Positions 1 to 9,626 of a DNA stretch of 36,801 bases are shown here, one piece after another. The position numbers were made by a program, and so were the translations under genes. Positions within the stretch are counted from its first letter, which is position 1. Every line of letters begins with the position of its first letter. This DNA is from Campylobacter sp. (GTDB lineage: Bacteria > Campylobacterota > Campylobacteria > Campylobacterales > Campylobacteraceae), in contig JAFLRU010000004.1 in NCBI GenBank assembly GCA_022511325.1, positions 1 through 36,801 on the forward strand, written 5' to 3'. A model generated the notes under the pieces. It saw only the letters and a list, made by a program, of their open reading frames with translations. It made no database searches and had not been told where the DNA came from.

Positions 1-285
1 AGGAAGATTATAAATTTCACCCTTATAGTTCGCAATAGGAGAATTGATAAAATGATTAAATTCACAAAATTCACTCATATAATCCCAAATTTTTTTATCA
101 CTTGTTCTAAAAATATGGGCTCCATAATAATGGATGTGGATATTTTCCTCATTCTTAGTATAGCAATTTCCACCGATATGATTTCTTTTTTCAAGCACAA
201 GGCATTTTTTCCTTATTTTACTCGCTTCATAGGCAAAAATACTACCAAACAAACCACTACCCACTATACAATAATCATAAAGCAT
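1..285 (-). CDS. glf: UDP-galactopyranose mutase, N-terminal part (truncated by window edge)
   Basis: Reverse-strand reading MLYDYCIVGSGLFGSIFAYEASKIRKKCLVLEKRNHIGGNCYTKNEENIHIHYYGAHIFRTSDKKIWDYMSEFCEFNHFINSPI...; FAD-binding GxGxxG plus 'HIGGN', 'HxYGAHIFRT' and 'W.Y...F..F' typical of Glf. Not in the ORF list because it is partial. Confidence 0.9.
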   Translation of the reverse strand, partial: MLYDYCIVGSGLFGSIFAYEASKIRKKCLVLEKRNHIGGNCYTKNEENIHIHYYGAHIFRTSDKKIWDYMSEFCEFNHFINSPIANYKGEIYNLP

Positions 286-374
286 TTCTTAATAAACCTT
301 AAAATAAATTAAGGATTTAAGATATTAAAACTTAAATCTTAAATTATTTCTTTTTAAATAAAAAGTTTGTTCGA

Positions 375-872
375 TTAAGCTTTAAAGAAAGCTTCGAGTT
401 TTGCTAAATCAGGTAGATTTGTTACTTCGCTGACTAATTCTTTATAAACAATTTTTCCATCTTTTACAACAAAAACTGCTCTAGCAAGCAAGCCCTCAAG
501 AGGACCATCACCGATTAAAACTCCATATTTTTGACCAAATTCTTTAGCTAAAAAATCACTTCCGACAACTAAATTATCAATTCCTTCTGTGGTGCAAAAT
601 CTTCCCATAGCAAAAGGCAAATCAAGTGTTACAACAACAACTTCAGCTCCAGAAAAAGATGCGATTTTTTTATTAAATTCTCTTGCTTCAGTTGCACAAA
701 CTGCAGTATCTAAACTTGGCATAGAAAGTAAAATTTGGGTTTTACTAGATGAGCCGACCTCAATAGAACTTAAATCTCTTGCCTTAAGTTTCACAACAGG
801 TGCTTTATCATTCACCTCTACATTTTGTCCTTTAAGCGTGATAGGATTCCCTTTAAAATTAACTGAACTCAT
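375..872 (-). CDS. tpx: Thiol peroxidase (atypical 2-Cys peroxiredoxin)
   Basis: 165 aa; peroxidatic motif SLDTAVCATEAREFN and resolving Cys in GRFCTTEGI; Tpx length. Confidence 0.96.
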   Translation of the reverse strand: MSSVNFKGNPITLKGQNVEVNDKAPVVKLKARDLSSIEVGSSSKTQILLSMPSLDTAVCATEAREFNKKIASFSGAEVVVVTLDLPFAMGRFCTTEGIDNLVVGSDFLAKEFGQKYGVLIGDGPLEGLLARAVFVVKDGKIVYKELVSEVTNLPDLAKLEAFFKA

Positions 873-924
873 TTTTTCTCCTTAAAAATTGATTGCTTAA
901 ATTGTATCCATATAAAGTTAATAT

Positions 925-2940
925 TTATTCTTTAACCAGCCCTGCTTCAATCAAAAAACACGAAGGGGCATAACCTATTTTCTTACTTTTATCATATTTT
1001 GCATAACTTAAATAAAGCGTATTTTTCGCCCTTGTTACAGCAACATAAAAAAGCCTACGCTCTTCTTCTAAGCTTCCACTCATCGCTATAAGTTTTTGAT
1101 TAGGAAAGCGATTCTGTGCTAAATCCACCACAAAAACCATATCAAATTCCAAACCCTTACTTGCGTGGATACTCAACAAATTTACACCCTTGCCATTGCT
1201 CATCTCACTTGAACCTAAAGTAAGAAAATTATAATAACTATAAACATCGCTGTAATTTTTGCCAAGCTCTTTTAAAACTGCGAGTTTGGAAGAAATTTTT
1301 TCTAAATTTTCACTTTTTCTTAGTAAATCCACCTGCCCTGCTTTGTTTGTGGCTCTTTTTATGGCAAGATTTTCGCAAAGTTCTTTAAAAAAAGCATTAT
1401 TGCAAAGTTCATTTATAATGCTTAAAGAATGGTGGTTGTCTTTTGTATTTTTAATAAAATGATAAATTTTTTCTAAATTTTTAGCACATTCTTCGTTGAT
1501 TTTAGAAAGCTTTAAAATGGGGTGAGCATTAAATTCACTTTCTAAAATAAAACGTTTTGCGTCCGCAAATTCATCTAAATCCGCAAAAAGTCCTAATTCA
1601 TAGCTACTCTTTTTTTCGCTTTTTAAATCCGCATTTTTATCTGGATTTAAAAAACCTTGTATCAAACTCCCCTGCCCTAATTTAAGCAAGGCATCAAAAA
1701 TTTCCTTAGCCAAAACACTTCCAACCCCTTTAGTATGAGTGATGAGATGAATAAATGCCATAATGTCCTTAGGATTAACTACAAGGGCTAACATTGCACA
1801 AAAAGCTTTAACTTCTAAACTCTCAAAAAAACTTCCACTTCCCTTTCTTACGCAAGAAATCCCTTGTTCTCTTAAAGCAACCTCTAAACCATCAGCACTT
1901 GAATTGTTCCGAAAAATAATAGCAATATTTTCAAAACTCACCCCGCTTGTAAGGACCATTTTAGCAATATTTTCGTATTGGTCAAAATTCTCCTCAAAAG
2001 TCAGCAAAGTGGGTGCTTTAAATTCATCATTTCTTGTAACAATAAGTTCTTTTGGATACAATCTTTCGTTATTTAAAATGACTTTATTTGCTAAAGCTAA
2101 AATACTCCTAGAGGAGCGGTAATTTTTATTGAGTGAAAAAATTTGTGCATCTTTAAAACGATGTTTAAATCCACCTATTATATTAATATCTGCACCATTA
2201 AAGGCATAAATACTTTGATCATAATCTCCAACGCAAAAAAGACTCTTACTTTCAAAAGCTTCGATTAATGAGCTTTGCAAAGCATTTGTATCTTGATATT
2301 CATCAACTAAAATTTCATCAAATTCGTGTTTTTGGGTTTTTAAAAAGGATTTAAGCCTGATAAGCAAATCATTAAAATCTACATAGTTAAATCTTTCTTT
2401 TTCAAGCTCGTATTCTTTAAAAATATCCTCATAAATTTCAGCATAAACACTTTGTTCCTCGTAATTTTTGCAAAACCAAGTGTAAAATTCTTCATCAATG
2501 CTTTTGTTTTGAAACAAAGAATACAAATCATAAAGATAGCTTGGTGCATAAGGTTTTACTTCACTTAAATGTCTAAAAATTCTTTTTTCATAAAGACTTC
2601 TAAGCAAAATTTTTAGCTCTGAAGCTTGTTTTAAAGCTAAATTTTTATTTGCATTTCTAAGTAAAGTGTAAGCAACGCTATGGAAAGTTCCAGCTAAAAT
2701 TTCACTTGTAATATTTTTATCAAAATAATAACTCAAACGATTTATCATTTCTTTGCTCGCCTTATTTGTAAAGGTTAAAAGCATTATTTTTTGGGGTTTT
2801 ACTCCTTGTTTTAAAAGATGAGCAATCCTTGCAACAATGGTAGAAGTTTTACCGGTTCCAGCACTTGCAATCACTAAATTATGCCCAAAACTTGCAGTAG
2901 CTGCTTTGAATTGTTCTTCGTTGAGTTTAGAAAGTGGCAT
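925..2940 (-). CDS. UvrD/Rep-family ATP-dependent DNA helicase
   Basis: ASAGTGKTSTIVARI (Walker A), DEYQDTN (motif II), GDYDQSIYAFNGAD, SIHASKGLEFDMVFV, VAVTRAKNTLYLSYA. Start set at MPLSKLNEEQ (2940) rather than the longer ORF start at 3021. Confidence 0.95.
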   Translation of the reverse strand: MPLSKLNEEQFKAATASFGHNLVIASAGTGKTSTIVARIAHLLKQGVKPQKIMLLTFTNKASKEMINRLSYYFDKNITSEILAGTFHSVAYTLLRNANKNLALKQASELKILLRSLYEKRIFRHLSEVKPYAPSYLYDLYSLFQNKSIDEEFYTWFCKNYEEQSVYAEIYEDIFKEYELEKERFNYVDFNDLLIRLKSFLKTQKHEFDEILVDEYQDTNALQSSLIEAFESKSLFCVGDYDQSIYAFNGADINIIGGFKHRFKDAQIFSLNKNYRSSRSILALANKVILNNERLYPKELIVTRNDEFKAPTLLTFEENFDQYENIAKMVLTSGVSFENIAIIFRNNSSADGLEVALREQGISCVRKGSGSFFESLEVKAFCAMLALVVNPKDIMAFIHLITHTKGVGSVLAKEIFDALLKLGQGSLIQGFLNPDKNADLKSEKKSSYELGLFADLDEFADAKRFILESEFNAHPILKLSKINEECAKNLEKIYHFIKNTKDNHHSLSIINELCNNAFFKELCENLAIKRATNKAGQVDLLRKSENLEKISSKLAVLKELGKNYSDVYSYYNFLTLGSSEMSNGKGVNLLSIHASKGLEFDMVFVVDLAQNRFPNQKLIAMSGSLEEERRLFYVAVTRAKNTLYLSYAKYDKSKKIGYAPSCFLIEAGLVKE

Positions 2941-3011
2941 TTTTATCCTTAAAAAAGCTAAAATTATAAAAAAAATTTGCTTAAAAAATGTAAATTTTAC
3001 TTTTCTTTGTG

Positions 3012-3017
3012 TATAAT
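3012..3017 (+). promoter_or_regulatory. sigma70-type extended -10 (TGTG-TATAAT) upstream of the 3051 gene and valS
   Basis: tttctttgTGtgTATAATaca about 30 nt upstream of ATG 3051, in the AT-rich context typical of Campylobacter promoters. Confidence 0.55.
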
Positions 3018-3050
3018 ACAAATTAATTTTAGTTTTTTAAGGAAATAAAG

Positions 3051-3938
3051 ATGAATATTAAGGTTTTTTCTGTTTTAACCGCAATTCTTATAATCGTTAT
3101 AGCAGTTCTTGGGGGAGCCTATTATTATCTTTTTGAATATTCTAGCTCGCCAGAAATCCCAAATTATTCTAATACCAACACTCCGCAAAACCAAAATTAT
3201 AATCAAAACGCAAAAAATAATATTCAAGAACAAAATATTCCATCAATTAACACACAAACACAAGAACCAACTTCTATTCAAGAACTAACTCCGGCTATAC
3301 AAGAAATACAAAAAGAGGTAAAAACTCAAAATTCACAAAACGATAAAAAAGATGAAATAAAAACTCAAAAAACTACTGAAAATACTCCAAAAAAAGATGA
3401 AAATCCTTTAAAACTTGTTCAAGATTCTCAAAATTCTAAAACCAAATTAAGCACCATAAAAGAATATCAAGAAAGAGGTAAAGATAGCCGCTTAGAACCA
3501 GAATTAAGCACTGAAACCATTAAAGTGTATGTAATGGACGGAAAAGCTTTAAGTGATTATAGAATAGGACTTTTAAAAGATATGCTTGAACCCGTGCAAA
3601 ATCGTTCAAAAGATTATAATCTAAGTGTTTTTATTGAAATGTTACCTCAAAATGAAATGAGTATAAGTATTTATAATAAAGACATCATTTTTTCAGACAG
3701 AAAAAAATCTTATAGATATATCACTATGGATAAACTCAAACCTTATCTTAATAATCCTGAAAGCCTTAATAGCAAGGTTAAAAGAGAACAAATCATAGAA
3801 AGAGTAAGTTTTCAAATCGATACGCATTCAGGTGGCAGTGCTTTTTCAAAACATATAAGAAGTCTTAAAAATGGGCTTAATACAGCTCAATATTTCTTTC
3901 CATTCTGCGAAATCATTTATATTGATTCTAAAAAATAG
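3051..3938 (+). CDS. Single-TM periplasmic protein with N/Q/T/K-rich low-complexity linker and conserved-looking C-terminal domain (Cj0776-like)
   Basis: N-terminal TM (VFSVLTAILIIVIAVLGGAYYYLF), about 110 aa rich in Q/N/T/K, then a globular-looking C-terminus. Confidence 0.75.
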   Translation: MNIKVFSVLTAILIIVIAVLGGAYYYLFEYSSSPEIPNYSNTNTPQNQNYNQNAKNNIQEQNIPSINTQTQEPTSIQELTPAIQEIQKEVKTQNSQNDKKDEIKTQKTTENTPKKDENPLKLVQDSQNSKTKLSTIKEYQERGKDSRLEPELSTETIKVYVMDGKALSDYRIGLLKDMLEPVQNRSKDYNLSVFIEMLPQNEMSISIYNKDIIFSDRKKSYRYITMDKLKPYLNNPESLNSKVKREQIIERVSFQIDTHSGGSAFSKHIRSLKNGLNTAQYFFPFCEIIYIDSKK

Positions 3939-3957
3939 GCGAACTTTTGCCTATTTT
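3932..3957 (+). terminator. Intrinsic terminator-like hairpin
   Basis: AAAATAGGC-gaactttt-GCCTATTTT, 9-bp stem overlapping the stop codon, followed by A/T-rich tract. Confidence 0.6.
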
Positions 3958-4023
3958 AAAAAAAAATTTAATTTTTATAGATAAAATTTATTGCTAAAAA
4001 AACCAGTGAGTTAAGGTTAAAAT

Positions 4024-6633
4024 ATGTATGATAAAAATATAGAAAAAAATTATTATAAACTTTGCGAAGAACGTGGATATTTTGAGATAGATTCAAATAA
4101 AGCTATCCAAAAAGAAGGTAAAAATTTTTGCATTATGATGCCTCCTCCTAATGTAACAGGAAGTCTTCACATAGGACACGCTTTAACCTTTACTTTACAA
4201 GATATTACAACGCGTTATAAAAGAATGGATGGTTATAAAACCCTTTATCAACCCGGGCTTGATCACGCAGGAATTGCGACGCAAAATGTTGTTGAAAAGC
4301 AGCTTCTTGCACAAGGGATTAAAAAAGAAGAAATCGGCAGAAAAGAATTCATACAAAAAATATGGGAGTGGAAAGAACAAAGCGGGGGTAAAATTTTAGA
4401 TCAAATGCGAACACTTGGAATTACTCCTGCGTGGAGTCGTTTGCGTTTTACTATGGATGAAGGACTTGCAAGTGCTGTAAGAAAGGCTTTTGTAGAACTT
4501 TATGAAAAGAAGCTGATTGAACGCGGAAATTATATGATTAATTGGTGTACTCACGATGGAGCTTTAAGCGATATAGAAGTCGAATACAAAGAAAATCAAG
4601 GCAAACTCTATCATATAAAGTATTTTTTAAAAGACAGCAAAGATTTTGTCGTTGTTGCGACAACTAGACCCGAAACTTTTTTTGGGGATACTGCTGTAAT
4701 GGTTCATCCAGATGATGAAAGGTATCAAGCCCTTATAGGTAAGGAACTTGTTTTACCGATGAGCGAAAAAACGATTAAAATCATTGCTGATGAGTGCGTG
4801 GATAAAGAATTTGGAACAGGAGTGGTAAAAGTTACTCCAGCACACGATATGAACGATTATGAAGTAGGTTTGAGGCACAATTTAGAATTCATTAGCGTTT
4901 TTGATGAAAAAGGTATTTTAAATGAACATTGTTTAGAATTTCAAGGTTTAGAAAGACTAGCCGCTCGTGAAAAAATCGTGCAAAAACTTGAAAAATTAGG
5001 CTTTATCGACAAAATAGAAGAACACAAAAATCAAGTAGGATACTGCTATCGTTGCAATAACATAGTCGAGCCTTATATCTCAAAACAATGGTTTGTTAAA
5101 AAAGAGATTGCAAAAGAAAGTATAGAAAAAGTTGCCTTAGGTGAAAGTAAATTTTATCCAAACCACTGGATTAATAGTTTTAATGCGTGGATGAAAGATT
5201 TAAAACCTTGGTGCATTTCAAGACAACTTTGGTGGGGGCATCAAATTCCTGTGTATTATTGCGAATGTTCTTATGAGTGGGCGAGTGAAAATGAGCTTGA
5301 TTGTTGTCCAAAATGCAAAAGTAAAAATTTCACGAGAGACCCTGATGTGCTTGACACTTGGTTTTCATCAGGACTTTGGGCGATGAGTACTTTAGGTTGG
5401 GGAAATGGAAACTGGGGTAAAGATGAGCTTTGGTTTGAGAGTGATTTAAAAAACTTTTATCCAAATTCTTTACTCATTACAGGTTTTGATATTTTATTTT
5501 TCTGGGTTGCTAGAATGATGTTTCAAAGCACAAATGCCTTAAAAACTCTTCCTTTTAAAGATATATACTTACACGCTTTGGTTAAAGACGAGCAAGGCAG
5601 AAAAATGAGTAAAAGCCTTGGAAATGTAATTGATCCAACTCAAAGTATAGAAGAATATAGTGCCGATATTTTGCGTTTTACTCTTGCTTTACTAGCCATT
5701 CAAGGAAGAGATATAAAACTAAGCAATGAAAAACTCTTGCAAGTTAGAAATTTCACAAACAAAATTTATAATGCCGCTCAATATTTACTGCTCAATCAAA
5801 GTCATTTTGAGGATTTAGAAAAAATTAAACTCGAAAGCCCTTTAGCTAAATACATTTACGCTAAATTTACAGAGTGCATTAAACAAACTAGAGAGAATTT
5901 AGACAATTACCGCTTCAATGATGCGGCAAATACCTTGTATAAATTCTTTTGGGACGATTTTTGCGACTGGGGGATAGAACTAAGTAAGGCTGAAAAATCA
6001 AGTGTTAAAGAGCTTGGAAGCATTTTTAAAGAAGCTTTAAGACTCTTGCACCCTTTTATGCCATTTATTAGTGAGTATTTATATCATCTTTTAAGTGGTA
6101 CAAAGCTTGAAAATTCAAGCTCTATAATGATTAGCAAATATCCTGATTTTAAAAACAAAGATGAAAATATAGAAAAAACTTTTTCTTTACTCATTGAAAG
6201 TATAGTAAGCATTCGTCGTGCAAAAAGTCTTATCGAACTTGGAAATTCTAAAATTGGGAAAGCTTTTATAAAGCTTAATGATAAAGCCTTAGAACAAGAA
6301 CTTAAAAATTATAAAAATTTTATCACTTTGCTTGCAAAATGCGAAAATATAGAGTTTGTAAATGAAAAATTACAAAAAGCCATTTGTGATGTGAGCGAAA
6401 ATTTAGAAATTTTCATTACTCTTGAAAATATAGACTTAAGTGCTATGATTTCACGACTTGAAAAACAAAAAGAGAAGCTTACAAAAGAAATTAACAAACT
6501 TAATTCTATGCTTGAAAATAAAAAATTCATTCAAAATGCACCTAAAGAAGTCATCTCACAAAATACACAAAATCTTAATTCTTTAAAAACTCAACTTCAA
6601 AAAATCGAAGAAGAAATTGCAAGATTTAAATAA
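4024..6633 (+). CDS. valS: Valyl-tRNA synthetase
   Basis: PPPNVTGSLHIGHA, KMSKSLGNVIDP, Cys cluster, C-terminal coiled coil; 869 aa. Confidence 0.98.
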   Translation: MYDKNIEKNYYKLCEERGYFEIDSNKAIQKEGKNFCIMMPPPNVTGSLHIGHALTFTLQDITTRYKRMDGYKTLYQPGLDHAGIATQNVVEKQLLAQGIKKEEIGRKEFIQKIWEWKEQSGGKILDQMRTLGITPAWSRLRFTMDEGLASAVRKAFVELYEKKLIERGNYMINWCTHDGALSDIEVEYKENQGKLYHIKYFLKDSKDFVVVATTRPETFFGDTAVMVHPDDERYQALIGKELVLPMSEKTIKIIADECVDKEFGTGVVKVTPAHDMNDYEVGLRHNLEFISVFDEKGILNEHCLEFQGLERLAAREKIVQKLEKLGFIDKIEEHKNQVGYCYRCNNIVEPYISKQWFVKKEIAKESIEKVALGESKFYPNHWINSFNAWMKDLKPWCISRQLWWGHQIPVYYCECSYEWASENELDCCPKCKSKNFTRDPDVLDTWFSSGLWAMSTLGWGNGNWGKDELWFESDLKNFYPNSLLITGFDILFFWVARMMFQSTNALKTLPFKDIYLHALVKDEQGRKMSKSLGNVIDPTQSIEEYSADILRFTLALLAIQGRDIKLSNEKLLQVRNFTNKIYNAAQYLLLNQSHFEDLEKIKLESPLAKYIYAKFTECIKQTRENLDNYRFNDAANTLYKFFWDDFCDWGIELSKAEKSSVKELGSIFKEALRLLHPFMPFISEYLYHLLSGTKLENSSSIMISKYPDFKNKDENIEKTFSLLIESIVSIRRAKSLIELGNSKIGKAFIKLNDKALEQELKNYKNFITLLAKCENIEFVNEKLQKAICDVSENLEIFITLENIDLSAMISRLEKQKEKLTKEINKLNSMLENKKFIQNAPKEVISQNTQNLNSLKTQLQKIEEEIARFK

Positions 6634-6661
6634 AATATCAAAAAGAATTTTTGATATTTTA
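6631..6661 (+). terminator. AT-rich perfect hairpin at valS stop
   Basis: TAAAATATCAAAAA-gaa-TTTTTGATATTTTA, 14-bp perfect stem starting at the stop codon. Confidence 0.5.
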
Positions 6662-6769
6662 TTAATTTTAAGGTGAAATTTCAAATTTTTATGAATTTCA
6701 TATTGCAATATAAATTTCAAAATTAAAAAATATTTTAGATCCTGCTTTTTAATTTAAGCTGCATTAAGG

Positions 6770-6775
6770 TAAAAT
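6770..6775 (+). promoter_or_regulatory. Possible -10 element (TAAAAT) for the met transporter operon
   Basis: ggTAAAATaaag about 30 nt upstream of ATG 6804, after a hairpin and AT-rich spacer. Confidence 0.35.
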
Positions 6776-6803
6776 AAAGATTTTAAGAGAAATTGAGGTT
6801 ATA

Positions 6804-7817
6804 ATGATTAAAATTGAAAATTTAAAAAAATATTATGGCAAAGAACTTGTGATTAACGATGTTTCCTTAGAGATAAAAAAAGGAGAAATTTACGCCATTG
6901 TTGGACATAGTGGTGCAGGTAAATCCACCCTTTTAAGATGTATTAATGCCTTAGAAGCTTATCAAGAAGGAAAAGTTGAAGTGCTAGGGCACAATGTTAA
7001 AGACTTAGCTAAAAATAATCCTAAAGAACTTATCAACCTTAGAAAAGATATAGGAATGATTTTTCAAAATTTCGCTTTGATGAATAGAAAATCCGTGTTT
7101 GAAAATGTTGCAATGCCTTTAAGGGTGCATTATACAAGTTCAAAGCTTTATTCAAGCCTTTTTAAAAAAGAATATCTTAGTGAAGAAAGTATCAAAAAAA
7201 GAGTGAATGAACTTTTAGACATCGTGGGACTTTCAAGCAAAATTAAGGCTTATCCTAAAGAGCTAAGCGGGGGGCAAAAACAAAGAGTTGCTATAGCTAG
7301 AGCCTTAGCCTTAAATCCTAAAATTTTGCTTAGCGATGAAGCTACTTCAGCACTTGATCCAAATACGACTAAAAATATTTTAGAGCTTATTGCTAAAATC
7401 AATGTGGAATTTGGTATTAGCGTTGTTTTGGTTACTCACGAAATGGATGTGGTGAAGGATATTGCTTCAAAAGCTGTTTTACTTGAACACGGACAAATCA
7501 TCGGCAAAGGTAAAATCGATGAGCTTTTCTTAAAACCTAATGCTAAAATGAAAGAATTTTTGGGTGAGAGTGAGTTTTTACCTGCAAGTGGAGTAAATAT
7601 TCGTCTTTATTTTCCTAAAGAAGTTGCACAAAATAGTATAGTAACTCATATGGCAAGAACATTAAATATTGATTTTAACATAGTTTGGGGTAAGATAGAA
7701 AAACTCAATGATACAGCAGTAGGAAATTTGGTCATCAATATTGATGAAAAAGACAAACAAAGAGTTTTAGACTATATTGAAACAAGTGGAGTTTTATGGG
7801 AGGTGGCTGATGAGTGA
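6804..7817 (+). CDS. metN: Methionine ABC transporter ATP-binding protein
   Basis: [38 protein letters not shown]-terminal NIL domain. Confidence 0.93.
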   Translation: MIKIENLKKYYGKELVINDVSLEIKKGEIYAIVGHSGAGKSTLLRCINALEAYQEGKVEVLGHNVKDLAKNNPKELINLRKDIGMIFQNFALMNRKSVFENVAMPLRVHYTSSKLYSSLFKKEYLSEESIKKRVNELLDIVGLSSKIKAYPKELSGGQKQRVAIARALALNPKILLSDEATSALDPNTTKNILELIAKINVEFGISVVLVTHEMDVVKDIASKAVLLEHGQIIGKGKIDELFLKPNAKMKEFLGESEFLPASGVNIRLYFPKEVAQNSIVTHMARTLNIDFNIVWGKIEKLNDTAVGNLVINIDEKDKQRVLDYIETSGVLWEVADE

Positions 7818-8718
7818 GAGTTTAAAAGCTTTAAGTGATTTTTTCGGACGCATTAAGAAATTCTTAGACGAAAGCTCTTTAGAAGCTATCAAAGAAGTGA
7901 GTTTAAATTCCATTTATACTTTTGGTGAAAATTATGAAAATATACTCAAACAAGCTTTAAATGAAACTATTTTTATGAGCTTGCTATCGGTTTTTGTAGG
8001 ATTTTTACTTGCTATAATTCCTGGAATTTTACTTGCAATTTGGGGTAAAGAGGGTATTAAAGAAAATAAAATTGCCTACGGGGTTTTAGATTTTATCACA
8101 AATCTTTTGCGTGCTTTTCCTTTTCTTATCCTCATCGTTGTGCTTTTGCCTCTTTCTAAAATCGTAGTTGGCACGAGCATAGGAACAGCTGCTGCAACAG
8201 TGCCTTTAGCCATAGGTATAGCTCCTTACTTAGCCAAAATGTTAGAAAGTGCGTTTAAAGAGGTGGATAAAGGGGTTATAGAAGCCGCAAAATCCTTTGG
8301 AACAAGTAATTTTCAAATCATTTTTAGAGTGATTTTTGTTGAAGCTTTACCAAGCGTTATTAGCGGACTTACTCTTACTTTAATTTTCACCATAGGTTTT
8401 TCAGCACTGGCTGGAACGGTTGGAGGTGGAGGACTTGGAGATGTTGCAATTCGCTATGGTTATGAACGTTTTAATAAAGAAGTGATGATTCAAACCGTTG
8501 TGATTTTACTTGTTTTAGTGCAAGTAGTGCAAATTTTAGGCAATTTATTTTATATATGGGCTAAGGATAATAAAGAAAGTCTTATTTTGGCGACGATTGC
8601 TTTGCTTGTTGTTATTAAATTAGCTTTTTCAGCTTATAATAATGAAGAAATCTTTTTTGAAGGAATATTAACAGCTTTGTTAATTTTAGCTTTATTATAT
8701 AGATTAAAAAGAAATTGA
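7810..8718 (+). CDS. metI: Methionine ABC transporter permease with C-terminal TM extension
   Basis: BPD-type permease ([33 protein letters not shown]); start MSESLKAL at 7810 overlaps the metN stop. Confidence 0.9.
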   Translation: MSESLKALSDFFGRIKKFLDESSLEAIKEVSLNSIYTFGENYENILKQALNETIFMSLLSVFVGFLLAIIPGILLAIWGKEGIKENKIAYGVLDFITNLLRAFPFLILIVVLLPLSKIVVGTSIGTAAATVPLAIGIAPYLAKMLESAFKEVDKGVIEAAKSFGTSNFQIIFRVIFVEALPSVISGLTLTLIFTIGFSALAGTVGGGGLGDVAIRYGYERFNKEVMIQTVVILLVLVQVVQILGNLFYIWAKDNKESLILATIALLVVIKLAFSAYNNEEIFFEGILTALLILALLYRLKRN

Positions 8719-8837
8719 GTTGAGCTATTTATCAAAATTTAAAGGATAAAAATGAAAGTTTCAATGCGTTAATTTAAGATGATTGTTCTTAATGTTTAGA
8801 GATAAAGCAAGCACAAAACAATTTTAAAGGAGAAAAA

Positions 8838-9611
8838 ATGAAAATTAAATCTTTATTTATAGCAAGTTTTTTGGCACTTGGCTTAAATTTAAATGCCGCA
8901 GAAACCATCTTGGTTGCAGCGACACCTGTTCCGCACGCCGAAATTTTAGAGCAGATTAAACCGGATTTAGAAAAAGAGGGTTACAAGCTTGAAATTAAGG
9001 AATTTACAGACTATGTTTTACCAAATCTTGCCACAGATAGTGGTGAGGTTGATGCGAATTTTTTTCAGCATATTCCTTATTTAGAGGAATTTAATAAAAG
9101 TAGAGGCACAAAACTTGTCAAAGTAGCAGGTGTGCATATTGAACCTATGGCGGTTTATTCTAAAAAATACAAAAGCCTTAACGATATTAAAGAGGGTGCA
9201 ACCATTGCGATTCCAAATGACCCTGTTAATGGAAATAGAGCCTTAGATATTATCGCTAAAGCAGGACTTATCAAGCTTAATGATAAGCCTCAAAAAACTC
9301 CTCTTGATATTATAGAAAATCCTAAAAAGATTAAATTTGCAGAACTTAAACCTGCTCAAGTTCCAAGAGCCTTAGAGGACGCAGATTTTGCTGTGATTAA
9401 TTCTAATTACGCTTTATCAGCTAATCTTAATCCCGTAAAAGACTCTGTTTTTATCGAAGATAAAGAAAGCCCTTATGTTAATGTGGTTGTCGTTAAAGAA
9501 GGCAATGAAAATAGCCCAAAAATCAAAGCTTTAATTAAAGCCATTCAAAGCGATAAAATCAAACAATTTATCCTTAAAAGATACGATGGTGCTGTAGTTC
9601 CAGCTTTTTAA
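8838..9611 (+). CDS. metQ: MetQ/NLPA-family substrate-binding protein, copy 1
   Basis: Signal peptide; VAATPVPHAEIL, EFTDYVLPNLA, DANFFQHIPYLEEFN, AIPNDPVNGNRAL. Confidence 0.92.
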   Translation: MKIKSLFIASFLALGLNLNAAETILVAATPVPHAEILEQIKPDLEKEGYKLEIKEFTDYVLPNLATDSGEVDANFFQHIPYLEEFNKSRGTKLVKVAGVHIEPMAVYSKKYKSLNDIKEGATIAIPNDPVNGNRALDIIAKAGLIKLNDKPQKTPLDIIENPKKIKFAELKPAQVPRALEDADFAVINSNYALSANLNPVKDSVFIEDKESPYVNVVVVKEGNENSPKIKALIKAIQSDKIKQFILKRYDGAVVPAF

Positions 9612-9626
9612 AGGTCAATAACGAAA

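Noticed and set aside
52-312. 86-aa + strand ORF at left edge
   Set aside because: Antisense to the clear glf N-terminus on the minus strand.
589-885. 98-aa + strand ORF opposite tpx, and similar antisense ORFs (1259-1462, 1763-2122, 9944-10192, 10841-11119, 29211-29495, 30753-31007, 33142-33339 and others)
   Set aside because: Lie entirely antisense to strongly supported genes, have low-information Ser/Leu/Phe-rich translations, and no recognisable family; by-products of AT-rich coding sequence.
7269-7275. G6 run in metN considered as a phase-variable poly-G tract
   Set aside because: Only six G, encoding the conserved LSGGQ signature; Campylobacter contingency tracts are usually G8 or longer.
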